In this document: positions 41,529-50,454 of the stretch, piece after piece
How the letters are laid out: each line of letters opens with the position of its first letter
Numbering within the stretch: the first letter of the stretch is position 1
From: Planctomycetota bacterium
Lineage (GTDB): Bacteria > Planctomycetota > UBA1135 > GCA-002686595
DNA length: 64,000 nt
NCBI GenBank assembly: GCA_002686265.1
Contig: NZBA01000035.1
Coordinates: 124,001 to 188,000 of the forward strand
Direction: 5' to 3'
Notes under the pieces: generated by a model
What the model saw: the letters and a program-made list of their open reading frames with translations, nothing else
Database searches by the model: none
What the model was told of the DNA's origin: nothing
Translations under genes and position numbers: made by a program

Positions 41529-44399
41529 TCAGCGTCCCCCGGCCTCCTGGCGCATCAGCTCCCGGATGCGGTCGGAGAGCTCCCGATTCTGCCGCTCGAG
41601 CTCCGCGATCACACCGTCGTCGACGATCGTGCTGAGCTCGGAGTACTCGCAGTCGAGGATGCGGTTGCGACGCAGGCCGTCGATGGAGCGTTCGAGGACC
41701 CCCGGTGTGTGATAGGGAGCCTGCCTGATGAGCGCGCGAGTGCGCACCATGAGCGAGAGGAACTCGAGGTGATCGGGGTCGGCGAGCTCCCGCTCGAGGG
41801 TCGCCGCAACCGAGATCAGCTCGTCGAGGGAGTCATTGCGGGCATGGTAGCTGCGGCGCAGGATCTCAGCGAATTGAGCGACGCAGACCGACCGGCGGAA
41901 CCCGGCCGAGGCGCCCTCGAAGGTAGTCCGGCTGCTCCAATTCACGTTGGTCTCGATCTCCGTGGCGCTGTCCTCCAGGGGATCCCGCTCGGGACCGCTG
42001 GGTCGCTTCCAGCGCAGGCGCACGGTGGCCAGGGGCGGATCGGCGGCGGCGGGGACGTCGTTCAGGTCCAGCTCGTAGAGCGCCACGATCTGGTGGCCCG
42101 CCCCGACCTCGCCGGCGTCGACGGAGTCGTTACGGAAATCCACGTCGGCGATGGCCCGATTCTCGTAGCCCAGCAGTCTCCAGCGGTGGACGAAGCGCGG
42201 GTCGAACTCCACTTGCACCTTCACGTCACGCGCGATCGGCTCGAAGGCGCCGGTGAAGTTGTCCACCAGTGCGCGCTGAACCTCCTCGGGGCTGTCGACG
42301 TAGTTACAGATCCCGTCGCCCCTGTCCGCGAGCTGCTCGAGGAACACGTCGTTGTGGTTCCCGAGGCCAACGCCCACGGTGTTGAGGTAGATCCCCTTCT
42401 CGCGGTGGGCCCCGACGGCCTCGGCGATGCGCCCCTGGTCGGTCTCGCCGATGTTGGCAACGCCGTCGGAGAGGAACACCACGCGGTTGTTCGCCTCCAG
42501 CGTCAGTTCGTTCACGGCAAGCTCAAAGCCCAGGCGGATGCCCGCATCGGCGTTGGTGCCTCCGTCGGGGTGCAAGCCGAAAACCGCCGCCTCGATCACG
42601 CCGCGGTTGGCGGCCGAGGTCATCGGAAGCACGAGGCGCGCCTCGTTGCTGAAGGCCACCAGGGCGATCGCGTCCCGCCCGTCGAGCTGTCCCACGAGCT
42701 GGCGCAGGGCGTGCTTGACGAGCTCCAAGCGACGGTCCTTCTTCATCGACCCCGAGGTGTCCACGACGAAAGTCAGCGCCAATGGCTTGCGCTCGGTGCG
42801 CGAGACCTCCCGGCCACGGACGACGACGCGCAGCTGGTGAGGCTGTTCGACGCGCCCCGAACGGGGCGCGATCCCCACGGCGAAGCGGCTGGCGGCCAGA
42901 TCCGTGTGGATGGAGAAGACACCCTCCTCGGGGGAGAGAACGTCGGGCTTGAAGTAGTTCAGGAACTCCTCGGTCCGGACCTGCTCGCGGGTGGGGAGGA
43001 GACCCTCGTTCAGCATGCGCCGGGCCAGGGCGTAGCTGGCGGTGTCCACGTCCACGCCGAAGGTCGACTGGGCGTCGAGCGCGGTGAGCTCGAAGGGGTT
43101 GTCTCCCCAGAAGCGGAAGAACATCGCACCCGGCCGTTCGCCGGGTCGGCGGCGGCAGGAGCCAAGGAGCTGATCGACGCGCGCGGGGTCGGAGGCGCTG
43201 GACTCGAGCCCGAGCGAGAGCCGCTTGCGCGCGGGGCCGGCGTGATCGCCTTCGCGCGCAAGCGGCTCTCCGAGCCTCTCGAGCACGCGGCCGGCGGCGG
43301 GGGCGCGGAGCTTGGCAGCCCCTCTCGCGACGAGCCCCGCCGTGGGGGCGGGAGGAGCGCCGCTCGGACCGGAGGTCGAGGGGCCCGCCGGACCTGCAGC
43401 GCCCGGCGGGGCCGGCGGGGCCGGCGAGGCCGGCGCGAAGCGATTGCGGGCCGTGAGCTTCTCGCCGGCGGAGACCCCGTCGAGGAGGAACTCGCCGGCA
43501 CCGGTGACGGCGCCGTTGCCCTCTACGCCGGAGACCTTGTGGAGGTAGTCGTCGGGAGCCGCCCCGCCGCCGTCGCCGCCGACCGGCGTGGAGGGTGCGG
43601 CGAAGAAGCGCTCGCGCCCCGCACGGAGGTCCGGTGACTGTGACGACATCAAGGAGCGGCGAGTCGCCTCCGGTGCGGCTCGCTCCGCCGGAGGACTCGT
43701 CGGAGCCTCACTGGGCCGGTCCAGGACGACGCCTGCGGCTCGCTGGGCCGCCCCCCGCTGGGCGGGGGCGGTGGCCGGCGCCTGGTCCGTGGAGGGGACG
43801 GTGTCCGATGGTCCGCGGTAGGTCGCGCCGGCGGAGGACGGGGTCGTTCCGCCGAGGTCTCCGCCGTCCACGGGGGCGGGGCCGCCCCGGGGAACCGTCG
43901 AGCTCGACGAGGCCGCGCTCGGCCTGGGCGCCGATCGTCCCTCCCGCGCCTCGGACTCGGCCATGGGGGCGGACACGCTGTAGCTCTCCAACGATCCGGC
44001 GGCGGGAGCCTGGTTTCTCGCCAGGCGTGCTTCATTGGCCCCCCGTTCTCGAACGCCGTCGAGGGCCCGAAGGGCGATGACGGCTCCGCAGAGAATCAGG
44101 ACCACGGCCGCCGCGGCACGCAGACCGCCCGCGGTCCACATCGCGCGAGGCGCCGCTCCCGCCCGCTCCTCGAGCTCGGAGACGGCTCCCGGAGACAGAC
44201 CCTCTGAGCCGGAGTAGGCCCCGCGGACGAGGCCGATCGTCGCCTCGATCCGCGCGCGCTCGGCCTGCAGCTCCTCGGACTCGGCCAGGGCCGCCTCGAT
44301 GCGCACGCGGTCTTCGGCGCCAAGCTCACCCAGCACGAGGGCGCACAGGAGTTCGTGGGTCTCGTCTCGTTCCATATGCAGATCCTCATCCCTGTTCAT
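41529..44399 (-). CDS. Transmembrane VWA protein (YfbK type) with an anti-sigma-like N terminus
   Basis: 956 residues in four parts. Residues 9-60 (ETHELLCALVLGELGAEDRVRIEAAL) resemble the cytoplasmic sigma-binding domain of RskA-like anti-sigma factors, without zinc ligands. A single TM helix is at about 95-112. A Pro/Ala/Ser/Gly-rich linker covers about 130-420. The YfbK-type module follows: STFGVDVDTASYALARRMLNEG, VWA domain with MIDAS Asp547-Ser549-Ser551 (VVDTSGSM), HPDGGTNADAG, FLSDGVANIGETDQG, then VQVEFDPRFVHRWRLLGYENR in the C-terminal region. The start overlaps the ECF sigma gene stop by 4 bp. It likely senses something outside the membrane and controls that sigma factor; this is inference. 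Confidence 0.85.
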   Translation of the reverse strand: MNRDEDLHMERDETHELLCALVLGELGAEDRVRIEAALAESEELQAERARIEATIGLVRGAYSGSEGLSPGAVSELEERAGAAPRAMWTAGGLRAAAAVVLILCGAVIALRALDGVRERGANEARLARNQAPAAGSLESYSVSAPMAESEAREGRSAPRPSAASSSSTVPRGGPAPVDGGDLGGTTPSSAGATYRGPSDTVPSTDQAPATAPAQRGAAQRAAGVVLDRPSEAPTSPPAERAAPEATRRSLMSSQSPDLRAGRERFFAAPSTPVGGDGGGAAPDDYLHKVSGVEGNGAVTGAGEFLLDGVSAGEKLTARNRFAPASPAPPAPPGAAGPAGPSTSGPSGAPPAPTAGLVARGAAKLRAPAAGRVLERLGEPLAREGDHAGPARKRLSLGLESSASDPARVDQLLGSCRRRPGERPGAMFFRFWGDNPFELTALDAQSTFGVDVDTASYALARRMLNEGLLPTREQVRTEEFLNYFKPDVLSPEEGVFSIHTDLAASRFAVGIAPRSGRVEQPHQLRVVVRGREVSRTERKPLALTFVVDTSGSMKKDRRLELVKHALRQLVGQLDGRDAIALVAFSNEARLVLPMTSAANRGVIEAAVFGLHPDGGTNADAGIRLGFELAVNELTLEANNRVVFLSDGVANIGETDQGRIAEAVGAHREKGIYLNTVGVGLGNHNDVFLEQLADRGDGICNYVDSPEEVQRALVDNFTGAFEPIARDVKVQVEFDPRFVHRWRLLGYENRAIADVDFRNDSVDAGEVGAGHQIVALYELDLNDVPAAADPPLATVRLRWKRPSGPERDPLEDSATEIETNVNWSSRTTFEGASAGFRRSVCVAQFAEILRRSYHARNDSLDELISVAATLERELADPDHLEFLSLMVRTRALIRQAPYHTPGVLERSIDGLRRNRILDCEYSELSTIVDDGVIAELERQNRELSDRIRELMRQEAGGR

Positions 44400-45037
44400 C
44401 GCGAACCTCCATCCATGGCGCGGGGCCTCTCGGTGGGCGAAGGGGCGCTCGGCATACCGCGAGGATCCAGCGCCAGCGCCGGGGCCAGTCGCTCGCCGAG
44501 GACCTTCAGGCCCTCGCTGACCAACCAGCCGACGGTCCCGACCTTCTTGCCGGTGATCTCGGCGATCTCGCGATAGCTGCGCTCGGCGATCAGCCGCAAG
44601 CTCAGCACCTCGCGCTGGTCGTCGGCCAGGCGCTCGAGCTCACGCTCGACCGCCGCGATCGTGTCGCGTTCCTCGACGAGCTCGAGGCCGCCCGCGAATC
44701 CCTCGCGCGAAGCCCTCTCGTTCTCCCGTGCCCTGCGGCGAGATTCCGACCGGATGATGTCCATGCAGGCGTTCCTCGTGACCTTGTGCAGCCACGCTTG
44801 CAGCTGCTTCCGTTCGCCCTCGGGGCCGCCCCCCGCCTCCACGGACAGGACCAGGCGCTCCCGAGTGAGCCTGAGGAAGACCTCCTGCACGACGTCCTCG
44901 TAGACGCTCCCCGGCCCGAGGATCCCGCGTGCGTGAGCGAGCAAGGCTCGCTGGTGGCGGGTCACGAGTTCGGTGAACGTCCCCCGGCGGCCCAGGTAGT
45001 GGGCCCGGAGAAGCTCTCCGTCCGAGAGGTCTTTCAT
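44396..45037 (-). CDS. ECF-type RNA polymerase sigma factor, coupled to the VWA gene
   Basis: 213 residues. Sigma region 2 is visible at GTFTELVTRHQRALLAHARGILG and VYEDVVQEVFLRLTRER, and region 4 at LERLADDQREVLSLRLIAERSYREIAEITGKKVGTVGWLVSEGLKVL with its helix-turn-helix. A Gly/Glu-rich insert separates them. The C-terminal tail of about 35 residues is Pro-rich. ATGA overlap with the VWA gene makes the pair one regulatory unit. The start at 45037 begins the conserved MKDLSDGELLRAHY; upstream sequence in frame is not sigma-like. Confidence 0.9.
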   Translation of the reverse strand: MKDLSDGELLRAHYLGRRGTFTELVTRHQRALLAHARGILGPGSVYEDVVQEVFLRLTRERLVLSVEAGGGPEGERKQLQAWLHKVTRNACMDIIRSESRRRARENERASREGFAGGLELVEERDTIAAVERELERLADDQREVLSLRLIAERSYREIAEITGKKVGTVGWLVSEGLKVLGERLAPALALDPRGMPSAPSPTERPRAMDGGSR

Positions 45038-45162
45038 GCAGGCGCTTCGCCCATCTCGGAATCCCAGACGGCGCCGCCGGCGGACGTCTTGGAGGAATCC
45101 GGGGGCTTTCTTCGTGGCCGTGTAGTGGGGGAGGCGGCCGGGGACACCTCCCCGGCTCCCCT

Positions 45163-46239
45163 TCAGTCCTCGTCCTCGTGCTCGCCGATCAGGAGCTTCA
45201 CCATGCCGTTCACGTCGATGATGCTGGGGATCGAGGGGTCGTTGGAGTTGAGGGTGACGCTCTCGAAGGTCAGGTTCTCGGCCGCCTTCCGCGCCAGGAA
45301 GATGCGGCCCCCGAGGGTGTCGAGGGCCTGGTTGCGCAGCTCGTTGCGTAGAGCCTCGGCCTTGTCGATCGCCAGCTGGCCGTCGGCGACGGCTGTCTGG
45401 TAGTCGGCCTCGCCCTCCGCTCGGGTGCGCTGGTCGTAGACGTCCGCTTCCGCCCGCACCGTCGCGACCGCGACCTTGTTCTCCGAGCGCATGGTCTCGA
45501 GGGTCTTGTCCCACTCCCCGCGCTTCTGCTTCTCGGCCGCGGCGATCTCTGCGTTCTTCGTGCCGTTGACGGCCTGCTGCTCCTCCACGCCCCGCTTGGC
45601 CCTTGCCAGCTCGCGCCTCTGGTAGGTGATCTGCTTCTCCTGCAGCTCCTTCTCGTAGCCCGCGGGGAAGTGGATCGCCCGCACGAGGATCCGCTCCGGT
45701 TGTACGTGGTACTGCTTCATGTCCTCGGTCATCGGGACCAGCGCCGCATCCACGCGAGCCACGCGTTTCTCGGTGTCGTAGATCTCCTCCGAGGAGAGCT
45801 GCGCCAACTCCTCGCGCAGGGTGCTCTCCACGCGGTCCGCGACACGACTGCGGTAGGTGTCGCGGTTGCCATCCATGACGATTCTGTAGCCATCGCCCTC
45901 GATGATCCGGTAGGTGACCGTGACATCGAAGGACGCCACGTTGTTGTCCTTGGTGCGGATCTGCAGCGAAGGCCGGTAGTCACCCGCCCGCGATCGGGCG
46001 CGGCGCTCGGAGAAGTTCAAGAAGTGCGTCCGCTTATCGAGCATGTACCACTTGTGGTATCCGCTGACGCCGATGTGATAGCCGAGATGGTGGTCCTTCT
46101 CGACCACGCCGCCGCCTCCCCACAAGGCCTGCTTGACGCCGATTGCCGAGGGCGGGACCTTCTCAAGGAGGGCGCCGAACGCGCCCAAGGCGACGGCGCA
46201 GAGGGCGACTAGGACGAGGAATGTCTTGGCGAATCTCAT
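45163..46239 (-). CDS. SPFH/band 7 membrane protein, HflC-like
   Basis: 358 residues with one N-terminal TM (FAKTFLVLVALCAVALGAFGALL). The SPFH core follows (SLQIRTKDNNVASFDVTVTYRIIEGD), then VADRVESTLREELAQLSSEEIY. A long charged coiled coil (about 205-300, rich in Glu, Lys, Arg and Ala) precedes a C-terminal cap ending in acidic residues. It overlaps its upstream SPFH partner by 4 bp, as HflK/HflC pairs do. It would form hetero-oligomeric cages in the membrane, often around FtsH-type proteases; no ftsH is in the window. Confidence 0.85.
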   Translation of the reverse strand: MRFAKTFLVLVALCAVALGAFGALLEKVPPSAIGVKQALWGGGGVVEKDHHLGYHIGVSGYHKWYMLDKRTHFLNFSERRARSRAGDYRPSLQIRTKDNNVASFDVTVTYRIIEGDGYRIVMDGNRDTYRSRVADRVESTLREELAQLSSEEIYDTEKRVARVDAALVPMTEDMKQYHVQPERILVRAIHFPAGYEKELQEKQITYQRRELARAKRGVEEQQAVNGTKNAEIAAAEKQKRGEWDKTLETMRSENKVAVATVRAEADVYDQRTRAEGEADYQTAVADGQLAIDKAEALRNELRNQALDTLGGRIFLARKAAENLTFESVTLNSNDPSIPSIIDVNGMVKLLIGEHEDED

Positions 46240-47432
46240 GACTGACCTCCATTGCTGAAGCTGGCCTCGTCAACCAGCGGCGTAGTCGGTTTCGCTCCGC
46301 TGTGCTCGAGGCGCTTGGGGGCTGGGTCGCGGCTGTAGGGGACGAGCGTGAATCGGATGCTACGCAGCTTCTCGATGACCGCCTCGCGCACGACGACCTC
46401 GCCCCGCTGCTCGAGGGCCTCGGCCTGCTTCTGGATGCCCTCGGCCTCCTTGCGGAACTTCGCCTCCAGGCCTCGCGCGCGCTCGATCATCTCGGCCTTC
46501 GCAGCGAGACCCTCGGCCACTTGCGTGATCTTCGCCGCGTCCGCTCCGCGCTTGATCTGAATCGCGCTCTCCTGGGCCGCGAGCAGGGCCTTCTGAAGGT
46601 CCCCTTCGAGGTCCTGACGCTCGATCTCCTTGTCCTTCTCGACCGAGGCCAGGCGCTGGCCGCGCTCCTCCACGATGGTCTCCTCCTCCGCCCTCAGGCG
46701 CTGAATCTCCTGGTCCGCTTCCTTGCGCGTCTCGATCGCGTGCTCGTACTCGGGATCGAACTTCGGATCGGGGACGGGGATCTTGGTAACCCGGATTCCG
46801 TGCGGCGCGAGTATCTCGTTGAGCCGCTTGGCCGCCTCGATCGGCGCAGCGTTGTAGACCGTCGGGTTGGCGACCTCGACGGCCGAATAGCGGCCGAACT
46901 CGTCGCGCAGGATCGAGCGCGCGTGGGCGCGGATCCACTCCTCCTTGTAGGCATCACCCGGGCCGGAGTCCTGCAGCGCGATCGCCGCGTCGCCCGGGAT
47001 GAGCTCGTAGTGCACGGTCAGAGAGTCGAACCAGAAGTTGGAGCCGTCCCCCGCACGTACGGTGAGTCGGGAGACGTGGTTGTTGCTGGTCGCATCCCGT
47101 CCCTCCATCGTGAACTCCTGGGAGCGCTTGTCGAAGACGAAGACCTCCTGGGCGATGGGCATGTAGATCTTGATGCCGGGGGTCGTGATCACCTCCTTGG
47201 CGCCGGTCAGGTAGTTGACCTTCACGGCCACCTCGTTGTCGGCCACGCTCGCCACGCCCGCCCTGCCCGAGACGACGAGGCCGAGGGCGGTGAGCAGCAG
47301 GACTAGAAACAGGACTCCGGCCGCCATGACGATGATCGGCGGGTGTCCGCCGCCCGCTAGGCGCCTGACGGCCGCCTCGCCCTTGCCGGGAGGCCAGTTG
47401 GTGGGGATGTCTCCTTGGTCGCTCGGGCTCAT
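46236..47432 (-). CDS. SPFH/band 7 membrane protein, HflK-like
   Basis: 398 residues. A Gly/Pro-rich cytoplasmic N terminus precedes one TM (IIVMAAGVLFLVLLLTALGLVV), then the SPFH domain (DNEVAVKVNYLTGAKEVITTPGIKIYMP) and SLTVHYELIPGDAAIAL. The coiled coil (about 230-350) has repeated Ala/Glu/Lys runs, and the C-terminal tail is Ser/Pro-rich. The start at 47432 has AGGAG with good spacing; an upstream in-frame ATG at 47492 lies within the probable promoter. It is coupled to the HflC-like gene by ATGA overlap. Confidence 0.85.
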   Translation of the reverse strand: MSPSDQGDIPTNWPPGKGEAAVRRLAGGGHPPIIVMAAGVLFLVLLLTALGLVVSGRAGVASVADNEVAVKVNYLTGAKEVITTPGIKIYMPIAQEVFVFDKRSQEFTMEGRDATSNNHVSRLTVRAGDGSNFWFDSLTVHYELIPGDAAIALQDSGPGDAYKEEWIRAHARSILRDEFGRYSAVEVANPTVYNAAPIEAAKRLNEILAPHGIRVTKIPVPDPKFDPEYEHAIETRKEADQEIQRLRAEEETIVEERGQRLASVEKDKEIERQDLEGDLQKALLAAQESAIQIKRGADAAKITQVAEGLAAKAEMIERARGLEAKFRKEAEGIQKQAEALEQRGEVVVREAVIEKLRSIRFTLVPYSRDPAPKRLEHSGAKPTTPLVDEASFSNGGQS

Positions 47433-47490
47433 CGTTCGCTCCTGCTCTGTGGGCGGGACCGCGGACTGCGGACCCGGAGTGAGGGCCCGC

Positions 47491-47520
47491 AATCTACCGC
47501 CCGGCGCGGCAGCGGACCAA
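47491..47520 (-). promoter_or_regulatory. Candidate promoter of the SPFH operon
   Basis: On the minus strand TTGGTC (47520-47515) and TAGATT (47496-47491) are 18 bp apart. The transcript would have a leader of about 50 nt containing the AGGAG ribosome site. Confidence 0.4.
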
Positions 47521-47588
47521 ACACATCCGGCCTACGCCCGCCTCGGGGCCATATTCACGCGCCGTTGTGATGGGGTAGGGTGGGCGCC

Positions 47589-48644
47589 ATGGCAGGATTC
47601 GACCCCGACGCACCGGCCGCGCCCTCCAGCGGCCTGTTCGGGCTCGACTGCGCCGCCGCGGACTCGAAGGCGCATGTCCTCGGCGTCCCCTTCGACGCCA
47701 CGGCCTCCTTTCGTCGGGGAGCCGCCGGCGCCCCCGGCGCCGTCCTCGCCGCCAGCCACCAGGTGGAGCTGTTCGACCTCGACTCCGGCAAGCCCCACGA
47801 GCGCGGAATCCACATGCACGCGGTCGACCCGCGGCTGGCGACACTGAACGAGGAGGCTCGGCGGCTCGTGGACACCGCGCGCGCCCAGGGAGAGCGAGCG
47901 AAATCGGAGCGCGAGCGGGTGAACGCCATCGGCGTTGAGGTCAACCACCTCGTGGGCACCGCCGTGGAGGCTGCTCTGAACTCCCAGCGCCTGCCGGCGG
48001 TCTTGGGGGGAGACCACTCCGTGGCCTTCGGAGCGATCAGCGCGGCGGCGCGGCGCCATACGGGCCTGGGGGTCCTGCACTTCGACGCCCATGCCGACCT
48101 GCGGCCCGCCTACGAGGGCTTCGAGTGGTCCCACGCCTCGGTCTTCCACAACCTGCTCGGACGTTCGAGCGATGTGGCGGCGCTCGTTCAGGTGGGCGTG
48201 CGTGATGTGAGCGAGGGGGAGCTCTCCTACATCCGCTCCTCGCGGGAACGCGTGAAGACACTGTTCGACCGCGACTGGCGCGATGCGGGCTACGCGGGAA
48301 TTGACCGCCGTGCTCTCGTGCGGGAGTGGATCGCTCGGCTCCCCGACGAGGTCTGGATCAGCTTCGACATCGACTGCCTCGACCCGTCGCTGTGCCCGAA
48401 CACGGGTACACCCGTACCCGGCGGCCTCACCTGGCACGACGCGCGGCTGTGGCTCGGCGAGATCGCCCGCTCGAACCGGCGCGTAGTCGGCGTCGATCTG
48501 TGCGAAGTCAACCCGGGCCCCACCCCTTGCACGTCGTCGGACGCGCTCGTCGCCGCCCGCCTCCTGTACGCACTGCTGGGTTGCGCCTTGAAGTCGGGTG
48601 AGCGCGCTGTGGAGCGAGGTCAGACCAAGACCCGCCAGGTGTAG
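47589..48644 (+). CDS. Arginase/agmatinase-family ureohydrolase
   Basis: Binuclear manganese hydrolase, 351 residues. Metal ligands are seen in GGDHSV (140-145), HFDAHADLR (Asp166, His168, Asp170) and WISFDIDCLDPS. The VDLCEVNPG segment is characteristic of the superfamily. A helical insert of about 40 residues (NEEARRLVDTARAQGERAKSER) is larger than in typical agmatinases, so the exact guanidino substrate (arginine, agmatine, guanidinobutyrate or formiminoglutamate) is open. TAGGGT lies seven bases before the ATG. Its 3' end overlaps the convergent antiporter by 25 bp. Confidence 0.88.
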   Translation: MAGFDPDAPAAPSSGLFGLDCAAADSKAHVLGVPFDATASFRRGAAGAPGAVLAASHQVELFDLDSGKPHERGIHMHAVDPRLATLNEEARRLVDTARAQGERAKSERERVNAIGVEVNHLVGTAVEAALNSQRLPAVLGGDHSVAFGAISAAARRHTGLGVLHFDAHADLRPAYEGFEWSHASVFHNLLGRSSDVAALVQVGVRDVSEGELSYIRSSRERVKTLFDRDWRDAGYAGIDRRALVREWIARLPDEVWISFDIDCLDPSLCPNTGTPVPGGLTWHDARLWLGEIARSNRRVVGVDLCEVNPGPTPCTSSDALVAARLLYALLGCALKSGERAVERGQTKTRQV

Positions 48645-49573
48645 GCGAGGTAGGAGGCCACGAGCAACGCGCCCTTCCAGCGCCCACCGCTCGCACCGGC
48701 GAACTGCGAGAGGAAGATCAGGGCCAGGCTGAAGCCCATCACGACCGGGAAGTCGGTGCCCAGGGCGCGGTCGATGGAGGTGACGGCCTCGGGCGCGCTC
48801 GGCTCGAGGGGAGCGATCACCGCCGCCACGCCGATGACCGCCAGGACGTTGAAGACGTTGCTGCCCACGATGTTGCCCAAGCTGAGCTCGGAGTGGTTCT
48901 TCAGGACGCCGCTCAAGCCAGCGGCGAGCTCGGGGAGGGAGGTGCCCAGGGCGATGATGGTCAACCCGACGACGCGGTCGCTGATACCGATGTGCTCCGC
49001 GACACCCACGCCTCCTGTGACCGCCAGCTTCGCACCGATGGCGATCGCGATACTGCCCGCGACCACGCGCGTCCAGGGGGCGCTCTGCAACGCGGGCCCC
49101 GGAGCCGTCCCCGCGGCGCCGCGCACCAGAAGCCAGAGGTTCAGGTTGTGGAGGGCAAAGGCCGCCAGCAGCGCCGCTCCTTCGCCGCGACTGACCGCTC
49201 CATCCGCCAGGGCCCACCAAGCACAGCCGACCGAGGCCACGAGCCAGCTCGCCTCCCAAGCTGACAGGCCGCGCTGCAGCAGAGTCGGCAAGGCCAGTGC
49301 GCAGACGCCGAGCACCAGGCCGATGTTGGCGATGTTGCTCCCCAAGACGTTGCCGAGCGCCAAGGCCGGGCGGCCCTCGGCCGCGGCCAAGCTCGAGATC
49401 ATGACCTCGGGAGCCGAGGTTCCCCAGGCGACGATCGTCAGGCCGACGATCACGGGCCGCACGCCCCGCCGACGGGCTAGCTCGGCGCTACCGTCGACGA
49501 GCCAATCTCCTCCCTTACCGAGCAAGAGCAGCCCGCCCAGAAGGACCATGAGATCGAGGGCCACGGAATCCAC
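48620..49573 (-). CDS. Calcium/sodium:proton antiporter, CaCA family (YrbG type)
   Basis: 317 residues from a GTG, with ten or so hydrophobic helices and two inverted alpha-repeats. Repeat 1 is VAWGTSAPEVMIS with GNVLGSNIANIGLVLG, and repeat 2 is IALGTSLPELAAG with GNIVGSNVFNVLAVIG. These hold the ion-binding Glu and Asn/Ser residues. The GTG at 49573 is preceded by TAGGAT at eight bases, matching the leaderless pattern; a GTG at 49594 and an ATG at 49549 are alternatives. The family exchanges Ca2+ for Na+ or H+ across the inner membrane. Confidence 0.9.
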   Translation of the reverse strand: MDSVALDLMVLLGGLLLLGKGGDWLVDGSAELARRRGVRPVIVGLTIVAWGTSAPEVMISSLAAAEGRPALALGNVLGSNIANIGLVLGVCALALPTLLQRGLSAWEASWLVASVGCAWWALADGAVSRGEGAALLAAFALHNLNLWLLVRGAAGTAPGPALQSAPWTRVVAGSIAIAIGAKLAVTGGVGVAEHIGISDRVVGLTIIALGTSLPELAAGLSGVLKNHSELSLGNIVGSNVFNVLAVIGVAAVIAPLEPSAPEAVTSIDRALGTDFPVVMGFSLALIFLSQFAGASGGRWKGALLVASYLAYTWRVLV

Positions 49574-49581
49574 GCGGGGGG

Positions 49582-49619
49582 ATCCTATCGTCACGGACGC
49601 ACGGCGACGGCGATAGAAT
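49582..49619. promoter_or_regulatory. Divergent -10 elements for the antiporter and amidotransferase genes
   Basis: TAGGAT on the minus strand (49587-49582) lies 8 nt before the antiporter GTG at 49573. TAGAAT on the plus strand (49614-49619) lies 10 nt before the ATG at 49630. Both imply leaderless or very short-leader messages. Confidence 0.45.
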
Positions 49620-49629
49620 GCCGGGAACC

Positions 49630-50454
49630 ATGAGCTGTCCGGGCCAGCCGCTGATCGCCGTCAACGGGTTTGTGAGCGAAGGCGAGACACCACGCCTCGA
49701 GCTCGCGCTGAGCTACGCCGAGTCGATCGTCGCGGCTGGAGGCCTGCCCCTCGCCCTCGGGCCGGTCGGCGGGCTGAGCGAGATCGAAGCGCTCCTCGAG
49801 CGCGTCGACGGGCTCCTGCTCAGCGGCGGTGACGACTTCGACACCGAGCGCCTCGGGCTCGGGCCTACCCATGACAAGGCCACGCCAACGCCCACTCGCA
49901 AGCAGGACTGGGACTTCCAGCTCGTGCGCACGGCCCTCGCGCAGGGTGTCCCGCTGCTCGGCATCTGCTACGGAATGCAGGCACTCGGCCTCGCGGAGGG
50001 CGCGAGCATCCACCAGCACCTGCCCGAGGGCCGGCCCGGCTCGCGCGAGCACGCCGGCGGAACGGTCCACGCCGTCGTCGCCGCGCACGGATCGAAACTG
50101 AGGTTCCTGTTGGGGGTAGACACGGTCGATGTGATTTCACGCCACCACCAGGCGCTCGCGACCGTCGCCCCGCCCTGGCGCGTGTGCGCCCAAGACGAGG
50201 AGGGGCTGATCGAGGCAATCGAGCGCGCAGACCACCCCTTCGCGATCGGAGTCCAGTGGCACCCCGAGCTCTCAGGGCCGGACAGCCCCCACGGCGGTCT
50301 CTTTCGCGGCCTGATCGCCGCCGCGGCGCGGCGGGCACAGGGGCGCCGGCACACGCGCGACGATCTCTCCGCTCACGACATGGACGCGTTAGCCCGGCTC
50401 GAAGAGGTGAGGGAACCGATCAATCCACTCTCAGACGAAACGCTCTCCCGATGA
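49630..50454 (+). CDS. Class I glutamine amidotransferase, gamma-glutamyl-GABA hydrolase-like (peptidase C26)
   Basis: 274 residues. The nucleophile elbow GICYGMQAL carries the catalytic Cys, and GVQWHPELSG supplies His and Glu. LLLSGGDDFDTERLG resembles the GGxD(V/I) segment of PuuD. The C-terminal 35 residues beyond the fold are charged and unconserved. By family it would cleave gamma-glutamyl amides in polyamine or GABA metabolism, which fits the nearby ureohydrolase. An ATG at 49618 overlaps the -10 hexamer, so the next one was chosen. Its stop overlaps the following ATG by 4 bp. Confidence 0.85.
   Translation: MSCPGQPLIAVNGFVSEGETPRLELALSYAESIVAAGGLPLALGPVGGLSEIEALLERVDGLLLSGGDDFDTERLGLGPTHDKATPTPTRKQDWDFQLVRTALAQGVPLLGICYGMQALGLAEGASIHQHLPEGRPGSREHAGGTVHAVVAAHGSKLRFLLGVDTVDVISRHHQALATVAPPWRVCAQDEEGLIEAIERADHPFAIGVQWHPELSGPDSPHGGLFRGLIAAAARRAQGRRHTRDDLSAHDMDALARLEEVREPINPLSDETLSR

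Noticed and set aside
41448-43637. Plus-strand open frame of 729 residues
   Set aside because: Antisense of the VWA protein gene; no motif and biased toward Val/Gly/Arg.
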